DNA of 64,000 nt from Solibacillus sp. FSL R7-0682 (GTDB lineage: Bacteria; Bacillota; Bacilli; Bacillales_A; Planococcaceae), in the NCBI RefSeq assembly GCF_038005985.1, contig NZ_JBBOUI010000001.1, positions 1,074,001 to 1,138,000 of the forward strand. The letters are read 5' to 3'. The notes beneath the pieces were generated by a model, which saw nothing but the letters and a program-made list of their open reading frames with translations, was not told where the DNA came from and did not search any database. Made by a program: the position numbers and the translations under genes. Of the stretch, positions 47,243 to 55,847 are shown in pieces. Within the stretch, counting starts at the first letter, position 1, and each line of letters begins with the position of its first letter.

Positions 47243-49648
47243 ATGTTAGTATCGTTAAAATGGTTAAGCCAATATGTAGATTTCGCAGAATTATCGGCGG
47301 AAAAATTAGCAGAAAAAATTACCCGTGCTGGGATTGAAGTAGATGCAGTAATCGATCGTGCGCAAGGCATGACAAATGTCGTTGTCGGTCACGTAGTATC
47401 AAAGGAAAAGCATCCAGAAGCAGATAAATTAAATGTATGTCAAGTAGACGTTGGTGAAGAGGAATTACAACAAATCGTTTGTGGTGCACCAAATGTCGAT
47501 GCAGGTCAAAAAGTAATCGTTGCGCGTCCAGGTGCAAAACTTCCAGGTGGCATTAAAATTAAAAAAGCAAAATTACGTGGTCAAGAATCGAACGGTATGA
47601 TTTGCTCATTACAAGAGCTTGGTATTGAAGGTCGTCTCGTACCAAAAGCTTACGCTGAAGGTATTTACGTATTACCAGCTGATGCTACACCTGGTGTGGA
47701 TGCATTAGAAGTTCTAGGATTACGTGATACAGTGTTAGAACTAGGCTTAACACCAAACCGTTCAGACGCAATGAGCATGCTAGGAGTTGCTTATGAAGTG
47801 GCTGCGATTCTTTCAAAAGAAGTAAAGCTTCCTGAAATTACGTATGCAACATCTTCAAAAAAGGTTTCAGATGTATTAAAGCTACGTGTTGAAAATACAG
47901 AAGCAAATCCAATGTACGCTGCAAAAGTTGTAAAAAATATTGAAGTAAAAGAGTCTCCACTATGGTTACAACATTACTTAATGGCTGCTGGTGTACGTCC
48001 ACATAACAATGTAGTAGATATTACAAACTACGTATTAATGGAATATGGTCAACCATTACACGCATTTGACTATGACAAGCTTGCAACAGGTGAAATCGTA
48101 ACGCGATTAGCAAAAGACGGTGAAGTGATCACGACATTAGACGATCAGGAACGTAAATTAGCTGCTCACAACCTTGTCATTACGAATGGGATAGAAGCGG
48201 AAGCAGTTGCCGGTGTAATGGGTGGTGCAAAATCAGAGGTTTCAGATGCGACTACGACAGTAGTTATTGAATCGGCTTACTTCAACCCAGCATCCGTGCG
48301 TCGTACGTCAAAGGATATCGGCTTACGTTCAGATTCTTCTGCACGGTTTGAAAAGGGTGTTGACCCGAACCGTGTACTTCCAGCAGCTGAGCGCGCAGCA
48401 CAATTACTTGCCGAATTAGCTGGTGGTGAAGTGTTAGAGGGTACAGTATTAGTTGATGAGCTAGATAAAACAGCTGCACGCGTTGTCGTATCTCCTGATT
48501 TTATTAATGGTCGTTTAGGAATGAAAATTTCTTTAGAAGATATGCTTTCGATTTTAGAACGCTTAAAATTCGATGTAGAGGCAGCAAATGGGGTATTAAT
48601 TATCGATGCACCAACGCGTCGCCAAGATATTAAAATCCAAGAAGATATAGTAGAAGAAATCGCACGTATGTATGGCTATGATGAAATTCCTTTAAGCATT
48701 CCAACAAGTGATCAAATTGGTGGCTTAACTACGTATCAAGCAGGTCGTCGAATCGTACGTAATGTGATGGAAGGTGCAGGTCTTTATCAAGCCGTTACTT
48801 ATTCATTAACTTCAGCAAGTCATTCACAAAAATTTGCCTTAAAAGCAGAAGAAACAACGAAATTATTAATGCCAATGTCGGAAGATCGCTCAACGTTACG
48901 TCAAAGCTTAATTCCACACTTAGTGGAAGCTGCAAGCTATAACGTAGCACGTCAAGCAGAAACAGTCGCATTTTATGAAATTGGTTCAGTGTTCCTTGGT
49001 CAAACTGCTGAAGAATTACCATTTGAAGAGGAGCATTTAGCCCTTGTATTAACAGGTAAATGGATTGATAATACATGGCAAGGTGAGAAGAAGAATGTAG
49101 ATTTCTTCGTAACTAAAGGCATTATTGAAGCAGTATTTGCAAAACTTGGCTTAGCTTCTCGCGTGTCTTATGTGAAAGCTCAATTAGATGGCTTACACCC
49201 AGGTCGAACTGCAGAAATTTTGTTAGACGGTGAAAAGGTTGGGGTAATCGCTCAGCTTCACCCACAAGAGCAAAAAGCATTTGACGTAAAAGAAACATAC
49301 GTAGCCGAGTTAAACTTACATGCCATTTTAAAGGCGACGAAAGATGAATTATTCTATTCTGTTGTGCCACGTTTCCCAGTTATGACACGTGACATCGCAT
49401 TAGAGCTAGATGTTACAACGCCAGCAGGTGAAATCGTGAACATCATTACAGGTGCAGGAACTAGTCTATTGAAGGATGTAAAAATATTTGACGTTTATGC
49501 AGGTGAGAAAATGGTTGCCGGTAAAAAATCCGTTGCCTTCTCATTAAAATACTTCGATCCAGAGCGTACGCTTACGGATGAAGAAGTGGTGACAGCCCAC
49601 AATAAAGTATTAAAAGCATTAGCAGAAGCTGGCGCGGAAGTACGATAA
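47243..49648 (+). CDS. pheT: Phenylalanyl-tRNA synthetase beta subunit
   Basis: An 801-residue structural and editing subunit: N-terminal EMAP/tRNA-binding domain (VVVGHVVSKEKHPEADKLNVCQV), B3/B4 editing domain, B5, and the C-terminal anticodon-binding ferredoxin fold (FPVMTRDIALELD; KSVAFSLKYFDPERTLTDEEV). It forms a heterotetramer with PheS. AGGAGG precedes the ATG at 47243. A long bidirectional terminator follows. Confidence 0.97.
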   Translation: MLVSLKWLSQYVDFAELSAEKLAEKITRAGIEVDAVIDRAQGMTNVVVGHVVSKEKHPEADKLNVCQVDVGEEELQQIVCGAPNVDAGQKVIVARPGAKLPGGIKIKKAKLRGQESNGMICSLQELGIEGRLVPKAYAEGIYVLPADATPGVDALEVLGLRDTVLELGLTPNRSDAMSMLGVAYEVAAILSKEVKLPEITYATSSKKVSDVLKLRVENTEANPMYAAKVVKNIEVKESPLWLQHYLMAAGVRPHNNVVDITNYVLMEYGQPLHAFDYDKLATGEIVTRLAKDGEVITTLDDQERKLAAHNLVITNGIEAEAVAGVMGGAKSEVSDATTTVVIESAYFNPASVRRTSKDIGLRSDSSARFEKGVDPNRVLPAAERAAQLLAELAGGEVLEGTVLVDELDKTAARVVVSPDFINGRLGMKISLEDMLSILERLKFDVEAANGVLIIDAPTRRQDIKIQEDIVEEIARMYGYDEIPLSIPTSDQIGGLTTYQAGRRIVRNVMEGAGLYQAVTYSLTSASHSQKFALKAEETTKLLMPMSEDRSTLRQSLIPHLVEAASYNVARQAETVAFYEIGSVFLGQTAEELPFEEEHLALVLTGKWIDNTWQGEKKNVDFFVTKGIIEAVFAKLGLASRVSYVKAQLDGLHPGRTAEILLDGEKVGVIAQLHPQEQKAFDVKETYVAELNLHAILKATKDELFYSVVPRFPVMTRDIALELDVTTPAGEIVNIITGAGTSLLKDVKIFDVYAGEKMVAGKKSVAFSLKYFDPERTLTDEEVVTAHNKVLKALAEAGAEVR

Positions 49649-49654
49649 ATAAAA

Positions 49655-49708
49655 GATGAAAAGGAAGTGATTCGACGAATTGTTCGATAATCACTTCCTT
49701 TTTCATTT
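49655..49708. terminator. Bidirectional terminator after pheT
   Basis: gatgaaaaggaagtgatt pairs with aatcacttcctttttcatt around a 16-base loop, with T runs on both sides. Confidence 0.92.
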
Positions 49709-49712
49709 GTCC

Positions 49713-50201
49713 TTATTCACTAGTTTCGGCGCTCTCGCTTGTAGTAGACTTAAACAGTCCGACAAGCGCACCAGCAATACCGCTAATCAAATGTACGACA
49801 CCGAATGTATAAAAGTTAATAAATACATGGTTCGTATATTCATTCAATACAGGGAAGCCGTAAATTTGTGAGCCCTGGGTTTTCGTATTCCCACCAAGGG
49901 AAGCATACACTTCATTTTTAAAATCAATGGCAAAGTAAATCATGACGACAAGCAGTGCAACACCAAATACTAAATAAATTAATCGCATCATCTGATCCCG
50001 TGCATGACGTGAGCTTTCGACGAGGAAGCGGTATGTAATAAATAAGCTTAAAAGAATAAATGGTGCAGTAAGAGCCATCCCTAATGCGCCAAGATTTCCT
50101 GCCTCTGCCACATCATCAGGCTTTACTGTGAAAAAGTGTTGAATAATCATAACGCCAAATAAACTAATGCCCATACTAATGAGCCAACTAAGACGTAGCA
50201 T
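49713..50201 (-). CDS. Unrecognised four-helix membrane protein
   Basis: A 162-residue membrane protein with four hydrophobic segments (about 5-24, 38-60, 72-92 and 128-148) and a polar C-terminus rich in Ser, Glu and Thr. The loop after the third segment is FKNEVYASLGGNTKTQG. I do not recognise the family. The start has GGAGGG upstream on the minus strand. It stands alone between pheT and the isochorismatase-like gene. Confidence 0.7.
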   Translation of the reverse strand: MLRLSWLISMGISLFGVMIIQHFFTVKPDDVAEAGNLGALGMALTAPFILLSLFITYRFLVESSRHARDQMMRLIYLVFGVALLVVMIYFAIDFKNEVYASLGGNTKTQGSQIYGFPVLNEYTNHVFINFYTFGVVHLISGIAGALVGLFKSTTSESAETSE

Positions 50202-50327
50202 GTAAACCCTCCATATCTAATTCTTACTATACATGCTCTTCGATAACGATTCAATCAAAGTTCCTACTTCAATTTGCTTCATTTTGACGTATAATGAAAG
50301 GGAATTTCACTTAGGGGAGGATAAATG

Positions 50328-50867
50328 ATGCTAAAAAAAGAAGAAACAGTACTCGTGTTAATTGATATTCAGGGGAAGCTAGCACAAATTGTCGATAATA
50401 GCGAGTTTATAATAGGGAATATTGCAACAGTTGTACAAGGAGCGAAGGAATTACAACTCCCTGTTTTATGGTTAGAGCAATATCCAAAGGGGCTAGGTCA
50501 TACAGTAGAGACTATCGCCCAGCATTTAACGGATCAATCACCAATTGAAAAAATTACATTCAGTGCCTACCAAACGGAGGAATTTGTCCAAGCACTTGAG
50601 CAAACAGGTCGTAAAAAGGTGTTACTTGCTGGCATTGAAACACATATTTGCGTCTATCAAACTGCAGCAGATTTACTAGCGAATGGCTATGTAGTAGAAG
50701 TGTTGGCAGATTGTGTGTCATCACGTACAGCAACCAATAGTGAAATCGGTCTTCAAAAAATGATGCAGCTCGGCGCAACGATTACAAGCGTTGAAATGGC
50801 TTTATTTGAAATGCAACAAATTGCTAAAGGGGACAGCTTTAAAGCGATTAGTAGGTTGGTGAAATAG
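50328..50867 (+). CDS. Isochorismatase-family (cysteine hydrolase) protein
   Basis: A 179-residue cysteine hydrolase of the isochorismatase superfamily, YcaC-like branch. The catalytic triad is suggested by Asp in VLVLIDIQGKLA, Lys in SPIEKITFSAY, and Cys in GIETHICVYQTAADLL. The substrate (an amide, nicotinamide or similar) is unknown. Two ATGs are adjacent (50325, 50328); the second is better spaced from GGGGAGG. It is a single gene. Confidence 0.88.
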   Translation: MLKKEETVLVLIDIQGKLAQIVDNSEFIIGNIATVVQGAKELQLPVLWLEQYPKGLGHTVETIAQHLTDQSPIEKITFSAYQTEEFVQALEQTGRKKVLLAGIETHICVYQTAADLLANGYVVEVLADCVSSRTATNSEIGLQKMMQLGATITSVEMALFEMQQIAKGDSFKAISRLVK

Positions 50868-50983
50868 GCAGTAGTAGTTGTGGTAGTGTACCATATTAAA
50901 AATGAGTACGGGTTATAATAATATTTTAAATTCATTAGGCATATTCACATAAAATGAATATGTCTTTTTTATTTAAAAATTTT

Positions 50984-51009
50984 TGTAACACTTTAAAGGT
51001 TGGCTAGTT
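50984..51009 (+). promoter_or_regulatory. Possible ECF-type autoregulatory promoter
   Basis: TGTAAC (50984-50989), 16 bases, then AGTT, 20 bases before the first sigma gene. The -35 resembles ECF elements; the -10 is weak. Confidence 0.35.
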
Positions 51010-51031
51010 ATTTATGTGAAGGGGGAACGAT

Positions 51032-51520
51032 ATGGACTTTGAGGAAATCTATCAAAAGTATTTTAATGATGTCTATTTATATATGAGATCGTTGGCATTA
51101 GATGAAAATATTGCAGAAGAAATCACACAAGAAACATTTTTTAAAGCACTGAAGTCCATTCACCAATTTGACGGTAAAAAAGATATACGCGCCTGGCTGT
51201 TTACAATAGCGAAAAATACATATTTTACGCATTACAAAAAACAGCAGCGTCAAATTAGCCAAATAGAGGAATCGGCACTAGATGTCCAAATGGTAGAGCA
51301 TTTAGCGGATGAAGAACAAGCTTTCACGATTCACTATTATTTACACAGGATGGAAGATCCCTATAAAGAAGTGTTTACACTTCGTACATTTGGCGAATTA
51401 TCCTTTGAGAAAATAGGGCAGCTTTTTGGGAAAAGTGATGGATGGGCGAGAGTAACGTTTTATCGTGCAAAAAAGAAACTAATTGTGCAAATGGAGGCGA
51501 GACAAGATGAAAGAAATTAA
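51032..51520 (+). CDS. ECF-type RNA polymerase sigma factor (module 1)
   Basis: A 162-residue sigma-70 family factor with region 2 (FEEIYQKYFNDVYLYMRSLALDENIAEEITQETFFKAL, then KDIRAWLFTIAKNTYFTHYKK) and region 4 (YKEVFTLRTFGELSFEKIGQLFGKSDGWARVTFYRAKKKL). There is no region 1.1 or 3, as in the extracytoplasmic-function group. AAGGGGGAA precedes the ATG. Its stop overlaps the anti-sigma gene by 14 bases. Confidence 0.9.
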   Translation: MDFEEIYQKYFNDVYLYMRSLALDENIAEEITQETFFKALKSIHQFDGKKDIRAWLFTIAKNTYFTHYKKQQRQISQIEESALDVQMVEHLADEEQAFTIHYYLHRMEDPYKEVFTLRTFGELSFEKIGQLFGKSDGWARVTFYRAKKKLIVQMEARQDERN

Positions 51521-52163
51521 ATGTACAGTAATTCAAGATCTGTTACCTATTTATGTAGATGATGTTGTGAGTGAAGATACGAAAGAGTTAGTGAATAAGC
51601 ATTTAAAAGTATGTGAAGCTTGTCAAAAGGAATATGAACAAATGACGCAAACAATGTATGTACCGATTGAAAAAAATGTGACGTTGTTTGAAAAGGTCAA
51701 TAAAAAATGGAACCGAAAAAAAATCTTACTAATTGGTGGCTCTTTTCTTACAACAGTGCTCTTGTGTTTAGCAGTATTTTCATATATTTTTCATTACAAA
51801 AAAACGATCCCTTATTCGACCGATTTATTTGCAATTGAACAGCAAGAAGATGGGGAACTTGTTTCAAATTACTTTGGAAAAAGCCATGCAGGTACGCATA
51901 TGACACATCCGTTGAAGGTTGAAATCGATGGGGAAACAAAAAATATAAGCTTAATCTATTATGTGGAAACAATTGCAAATTCACCTACGAGTAATTTTTT
52001 AAGAGAGGATGAAAGGATAGGTCCCGAGCAATTTATGCTACCCGATAGTAAAAATGTTGATGAAGTGTATTATGGAGAGTTTGATCTTGAAAAAGTAACG
52101 ATCACAAAAGAGCAAACATGGGATGAACTTTTGCAAGAAATGACTTTAATTTGGGAGAAATAA
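51507..52163 (+). CDS. Membrane anti-sigma factor with zinc-binding N-terminus (module 1)
   Basis: A 218-residue partner of the preceding sigma factor. The N-terminal domain keeps the HxxxCxxC anti-sigma zinc motif (NKHLKVCEACQKEYEQM), followed by one membrane segment (about 72-92) and an extracytoplasmic domain of about 125 residues that I do not recognise. ATG 51507 has GGAGGCG upstream and overlaps the sigma stop by 14 bases, so the pair is coupled. Confidence 0.88.
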   Translation: MKEIKCTVIQDLLPIYVDDVVSEDTKELVNKHLKVCEACQKEYEQMTQTMYVPIEKNVTLFEKVNKKWNRKKILLIGGSFLTTVLLCLAVFSYIFHYKKTIPYSTDLFAIEQQEDGELVSNYFGKSHAGTHMTHPLKVEIDGETKNISLIYYVETIANSPTSNFLREDERIGPEQFMLPDSKNVDEVYYGEFDLEKVTITKEQTWDELLQEMTLIWEK

Positions 52164-52356
52164 ATAAAAAATATAATAATCCTACTTAGCGAAATGAAAT
52201 TATTTATAAGTAAGAATGCTAAGCGTTTGTCAAAGACCATGAAAAGAGTACTCAGCTTTCATGGTTTTTTTGTTAAAATTTTTTTAAGGAAATAATTTTT
52301 AGGAATTTGTCCACTTTATCTACCCTTCAATCGTTATATTAATGAGGAGGTAATCA

Positions 52357-52875
52357 ATGAATAAGCATGATGAACTTACCTCCTATTTATTAGAAATAGG
52401 TGGTGAAGTAGTAAGATTTTTAATCTCAAAAGGCGCAACTAAAGAAGACGCTGAGGACATTATACAAAATACGTTTTATAAAATCTATACGATGATTGAC
52501 GATTTAGAGGAAATCAATTTACGTCCATGGTTTTACCGGGTTGCAATGAATGAGTTTATTGATTTGAAACGAAAAAAGCATACAAAACATCTTGAACTAA
52601 GTAATCAGCTGCAGGAGAAATTGGTAGATACTTCTAATCCAATGAAAAAAATACTTGATCAAGATGAAATTGTTTCTATTTTAAAAAACATCAAACCAGC
52701 ATACCGGGAAATATTTATGTTGAAATATTATTATGACTTATCATACGAAGAAATTGGACAATTACTTGAACTTCAAGTTGAAAACGTCAAAAAGAAATTG
52801 CATCGAGCAAGAAAAACAATTCAATTAGAACTTGGGGGGCTACAAAAATGGATCAATCGATTCAAAGGGCATTAA
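52357..52875 (+). CDS. ECF-type RNA polymerase sigma factor (module 2)
   Basis: A 172-residue sigma factor with region 2 (EVVRFLISKGATKEDAEDIIQNTFYKIY; RPWFYRVAMNEFIDLKRKKHTK) and region 4 (YREIFMLKYYYDLSYEEIGQLLELQVENVKKKLHRARK). It is diverged from the sigma gene 0.8 kb upstream, so it is a separate module rather than a recent duplicate. GAGGAGG precedes the ATG. Its end overlaps the next gene by 28 bases. Confidence 0.9.
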   Translation: MNKHDELTSYLLEIGGEVVRFLISKGATKEDAEDIIQNTFYKIYTMIDDLEEINLRPWFYRVAMNEFIDLKRKKHTKHLELSNQLQEKLVDTSNPMKKILDQDEIVSILKNIKPAYREIFMLKYYYDLSYEEIGQLLELQVENVKKKLHRARKTIQLELGGLQKWINRFKGH

Positions 52876-53759
52876 AAAAGGCAAAAATAAAGCAATGGTT
52901 AAAAATTATTATTATCTCCTTCTTCGTTAGCATAGTGCTATTAATCGGTATGAATCGATTAGGCAATTATTTATCGTCGATTCATCATAAGAATTTACAT
53001 GAGTCCTTATTTTTAGAGCATTCGATTACACAGCCGAATATCAATATTGACTCCCAAGTGACGGCTAACTCATCGATGTTTGGTGGGAATATTGTGACAA
53101 ACCGATCAAAAAATATTAACGGATACCTTGTTCCATGGAGTACGTTAACAAGTTCCTACTCATGGTTTGGTGCATCTATTGACTATAATGAATTATTACC
53201 AGGTTATTTTTCCCGCGGTACGACAGAATATGAATACGATAAACAAACGAAGCAAAAGGTTCCAACGTTTTATCATCCTAAAATAATAAGTTATTATGAC
53301 GGTGTTCAAAATCAATTGCCTGAGCTAATTAAAATGGACAATCATGTAGCAGAAGTAGCGATTTCTTTTAAAAAGCCTATGACAATGGAAGAAGTGAAAA
53401 AGAGTATCCCCGATGCCTTAAATATCGTATGGCTATACATGGTATCTAATATTGGAGATGAATCAAAGGGTCCTCTAGGGCAACCTGTTTATGGATATGC
53501 TGATAATGAGTTATCGGTAGAGGGGTTCCATACGTTCATCGAGAACCTTAAATTGTATGATGAAAGTCAAACAAATGAAATGATTCAGGCGTATATTAAA
53601 AAGAATGAGCAAAAGCCATTTTCTGAAGTAACTGTGTTGGGGGTTATGTTAACCGGAAGAACAGAAAGCTTTAAAGCACTATTAGAAAGTGAATATATTC
53701 GAGGTGCTTCTATCGGTGTGACGGTACCGATTGTTCCATATATTAAGCCTACAAAATAA
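52848..53759 (+). CDS. Anti-sigma factor, sigma-regulator N/C-terminal domain type (module 2)
   Basis: A 303-residue protein: a short cytoplasmic N-terminus, one membrane segment (about 18-38) and a large extracytoplasmic domain (VAEVAISFKKPMTMEEVKKS; LSVEGFHTFIENLKLY; VTVLGVMLTGRTESFKALL) typical of the Sigma_reg_N/Sigma_reg_C family. There is no zinc motif, so sigma binding differs from module 1. The 28-base overlap with the sigma gene indicates coupled translation. Confidence 0.85.
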   Translation: MDQSIQRALKKAKIKQWLKIIIISFFVSIVLLIGMNRLGNYLSSIHHKNLHESLFLEHSITQPNINIDSQVTANSSMFGGNIVTNRSKNINGYLVPWSTLTSSYSWFGASIDYNELLPGYFSRGTTEYEYDKQTKQKVPTFYHPKIISYYDGVQNQLPELIKMDNHVAEVAISFKKPMTMEEVKKSIPDALNIVWLYMVSNIGDESKGPLGQPVYGYADNELSVEGFHTFIENLKLYDESQTNEMIQAYIKKNEQKPFSEVTVLGVMLTGRTESFKALLESEYIRGASIGVTVPIVPYIKPTK

Positions 53760-53785
53760 AATAAAATAAAAACGTTAAATAGACG

Positions 53786-53825
53786 AACACCTCGAATGTG
53801 ATACTGCGTTCGAGGTGTTTTATTC
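53786..53825 (+). terminator. Terminator after sigma module 2
   Basis: aacacctcgaa / ttcgaggtgtt, perfect 11-bp stem with a 12-base loop and a T-rich tail. Confidence 0.88.
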
Positions 53826-53855
53826 TGTTTTAATAGGATGTCTGAACAGCGAAAT

Positions 53856-54662
53856 TTATTTCGTTTTCCGTCCAATATAAAGTAAGTGAGAAGACATTCC
53901 TAATAAATATGGATCCGCAGCTTTCTTAATAATTAAATCAAGAACTTTTTGTTCTTCGCCTTTTAATTTCCAATAATTCCAGCTTTCCTTAGTCATACTT
54001 GTAGCAATATTGGAGCCAATTAATTGGATACATTGAAAACCTTGCGATTCCATTAAAGGTTGAATTTCGTCAATGTCAAAATAATAGGCGCCTGTAAATC
54101 GATTTACTTCTGAATGATTAAAGCAACCAGATTTGGAAAACTGCTCAATTTCTATCATGCTATCATTCGGTCTCCAGTTTTCTGGATTTATTAAGGAATT
54201 AAAAATATGCTTCGTCCTTGGCATAAACGCAACAAAAACAATGCCATCTTTTTTCGTAACTCGATTTAATTCCTTTAATGCTATTATACGGTCTACTTCT
54301 TGTTGAAGGTGATACATTGGGCCAAGCATGAGCGTTGCATCAAATTGTTCATCTTCAATTTGTTCAAGTTTTCTTGCATCTGCGACTATAAATTCGCTAA
54401 ATTGATTTTCTAACTTTAGCTCAATTGCTTTTGCCTCGGCAACTTCAACTAATTTAGGTGTTAAATCAGTCAAAGTAACACGGAAGCCTTCTTTAGCTAG
54501 AGCCATTGAATATTTACCAGGACCAGCACCATTGTCTAAAATTCTTCCTTTAACAGGTAAGTATTTTTTAATGTAGTGCCAATTCACATGAAATTCGAGT
54601 GGTTCTCTGTCCAATCTACCCCATTCATCAAATTGCTCGTAGTAATCAATAATTTCCTTCAT
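53856..54662 (-). CDS. Class I SAM-dependent methyltransferase under T-box control
   Basis: A 268-residue methyltransferase with the SAM-binding motif I GRILDNGAGPGKYSMALAKEG (about 37-57), the acidic end of strand 2 in VTLTDLTPKLVEVAE, ATLMLGPMYHL and DGIVFVAFMPR. The N-terminal segment YYEQFDEWGRLDREPLEFHV is conserved in small-molecule methyltransferases of this kind. The substrate is unknown. A T-box leader with terminator lies directly upstream, so expression should answer to an uncharged tRNA. Confidence 0.88.
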   Translation of the reverse strand: MKEIIDYYEQFDEWGRLDREPLEFHVNWHYIKKYLPVKGRILDNGAGPGKYSMALAKEGFRVTLTDLTPKLVEVAEAKAIELKLENQFSEFIVADARKLEQIEDEQFDATLMLGPMYHLQQEVDRIIALKELNRVTKKDGIVFVAFMPRTKHIFNSLINPENWRPNDSMIEIEQFSKSGCFNHSEVNRFTGAYYFDIDEIQPLMESQGFQCIQLIGSNIATSMTKESWNYWKLKGEEQKVLDLIIKKAADPYLLGMSSHLLYIGRKTK

Positions 54663-54667
54663 AAGCT

Positions 54668-54914
54668 CCCTCCTTAAAATAAAAAAACTCCATCTCTAAA
54701 AAGAGACGAAGTTTGATTCGCGTTACCACTCTAATTGGTTAAGAACAATATTAACCCACTTACACTATAACGGTAGCTGCCGTTCATGCTTACTTTTCAT
54801 TCGGCATAAATACTCCTGGACGAGTTCAGAGGTTTATTGACTGTTTTTCACCATTCAACAGCTCTCTTAACAATTAAATGCTCTTACTACTTCCAATCAT
54901 CGTATTTTATTATT
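54668..54914 (-). ncRNA. T-box riboswitch upstream of the methyltransferase
   Basis: On the minus strand the T-box core AGTGGTAACGCG (54730-54719) is followed by a terminator (aaacttcgtctct / agagatggagttt, seven T, about 54715-54680). A distal stem with GGTG (ctgttgaatggtgaaaaacag) and AGAGAG/CTCT pairing fit stem I. After CTCT the sequence GAACTCG suggests a specifier of CUC (Leu) or UCG (Ser); I cannot decide. The region fills the 315-base gap before the next gene. Confidence 0.8.
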
Positions 54915-54920
54915 TTCTAA

Positions 54921-54949
54921 ATATTACAATTTTTTATAATTTATGTAAA
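54921..54949 (-). promoter_or_regulatory. Promoter of the T-box/methyltransferase transcript
   Basis: On the minus strand TTTACA (54949-54944), a 17-base spacer and TAATAT (54926-54921). Confidence 0.65.
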
Positions 54950-54977
54950 TATTTATTTTTCTAGTAACGCAATCTAT

Positions 54978-55532
54978 TTATTGCTTCTTAAAAATTTTCA
55001 TCCTAGACAACACAATACAAACCGGAATTGCAATAATAATCCCTACAAAATTTTGCACAAGGTTTCCTGGGATAGATGCAAGTGGGATCATCCAGCTACT
55101 AAAAAGAACAGCCTCACAAACATAATAGCCTGCTAACATAACTGGAATTGAAACAATTACAGCAAAAATATTCAAGACTAGACTATCTCCTTGACGGTTA
55201 AATGACCAAGCAATCTTTCCAACTACATATCCTTGTAAACCACGTGCGATAAATGTGAAAGGTGCCCATAATGTCCATCCTGATACTAAATCAAATAATC
55301 CCATACCAAGTGCCCCTGCTATAGCACCTTTTTTAGGACCGAATAAAATCGATACGATAAAAAGCATAGCGGTACCTAAATGAACTAAGCCCCCATTAGC
55401 AGCAATAGGTAATCGAATATTTAGAAATAAAGTTGAAACGAAAACAAGTGCAATTAGCATTGCCGATAGTATTAAATCAAATGTACGTGTAGTACTTGTA
55501 GGTGTATTAATGTTTGTTGATGTCTTTTGCAT
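54978..55532 (-). CDS. ECF-transporter substrate-binding (S) component
   Basis: A 184-residue membrane protein with about five to six hydrophobic segments and the S-component pattern (ALVFVSTLFLNIRLPIAANGG; VHLGTAMLFIVSILFGPKKG; GLFDLVSGWTLWAPFTFIARGLQGYVVG). S components capture a vitamin or metal and use shared EcfA/EcfT energising subunits encoded elsewhere. The likely family is ECF-ribofla_trS-like; the substrate is not readable. Upstream lie a TATAAT and an inverted repeat over the predicted transcription start. Confidence 0.85.
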   Translation of the reverse strand: MQKTSTNINTPTSTTRTFDLILSAMLIALVFVSTLFLNIRLPIAANGGLVHLGTAMLFIVSILFGPKKGAIAGALGMGLFDLVSGWTLWAPFTFIARGLQGYVVGKIAWSFNRQGDSLVLNIFAVIVSIPVMLAGYYVCEAVLFSSWMIPLASIPGNLVQNFVGIIIAIPVCIVLSRMKIFKKQ

Positions 55533-55847
55533 TGAACAAATCCTCCAAACTTCTTCTTCTTACAGCTAAACTTTTAATCTATTCGCGAATAATGTTTACA
55601 TTAACAAATAGTTGGTACTGTTAAAAGTGCCAAAATATTATAAAACATAGAGGTCAGTCTTGAAATTTAAAAAATACAAACAATTGCCTTGCATAAATAG
55701 TTGGAAAGATAATTGATTTTTTTTACAATTGGGCATTCTATATCGCCATTTTCCTAGCACGGTCATATCGTATGAAGAACCATTTTGTATGTAAATCTGC
55801 ATTTATTATGAAGACCATAAATGGCGACAGAAGGAAGGAGAAGCATT
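55533..55847. other. Divergent intergenic region with operator-like dyads
   Basis: No gene is seen. On the minus strand a TATAAT (55642-55637) is followed by TTGGCAC-N8-GTACCAA (55633-55612), which covers the predicted start. A perfect 12-bp palindrome TATTCGCGAATA lies at 55580-55591. On the plus strand CATATCGTA (55764-55772) matches the sigma-K -10 CATANNNTA upstream of the coat-protein gene. Confidence 0.5.

Noticed and set aside
52200-52275. Hairpin-like sequence between the two sigma modules as an operator
   Set aside because: actcagctttcatgg and ccatgaaaagagtactca form an ordinary terminator-like hairpin with TTTTTTT; it is simply the end of module 1.
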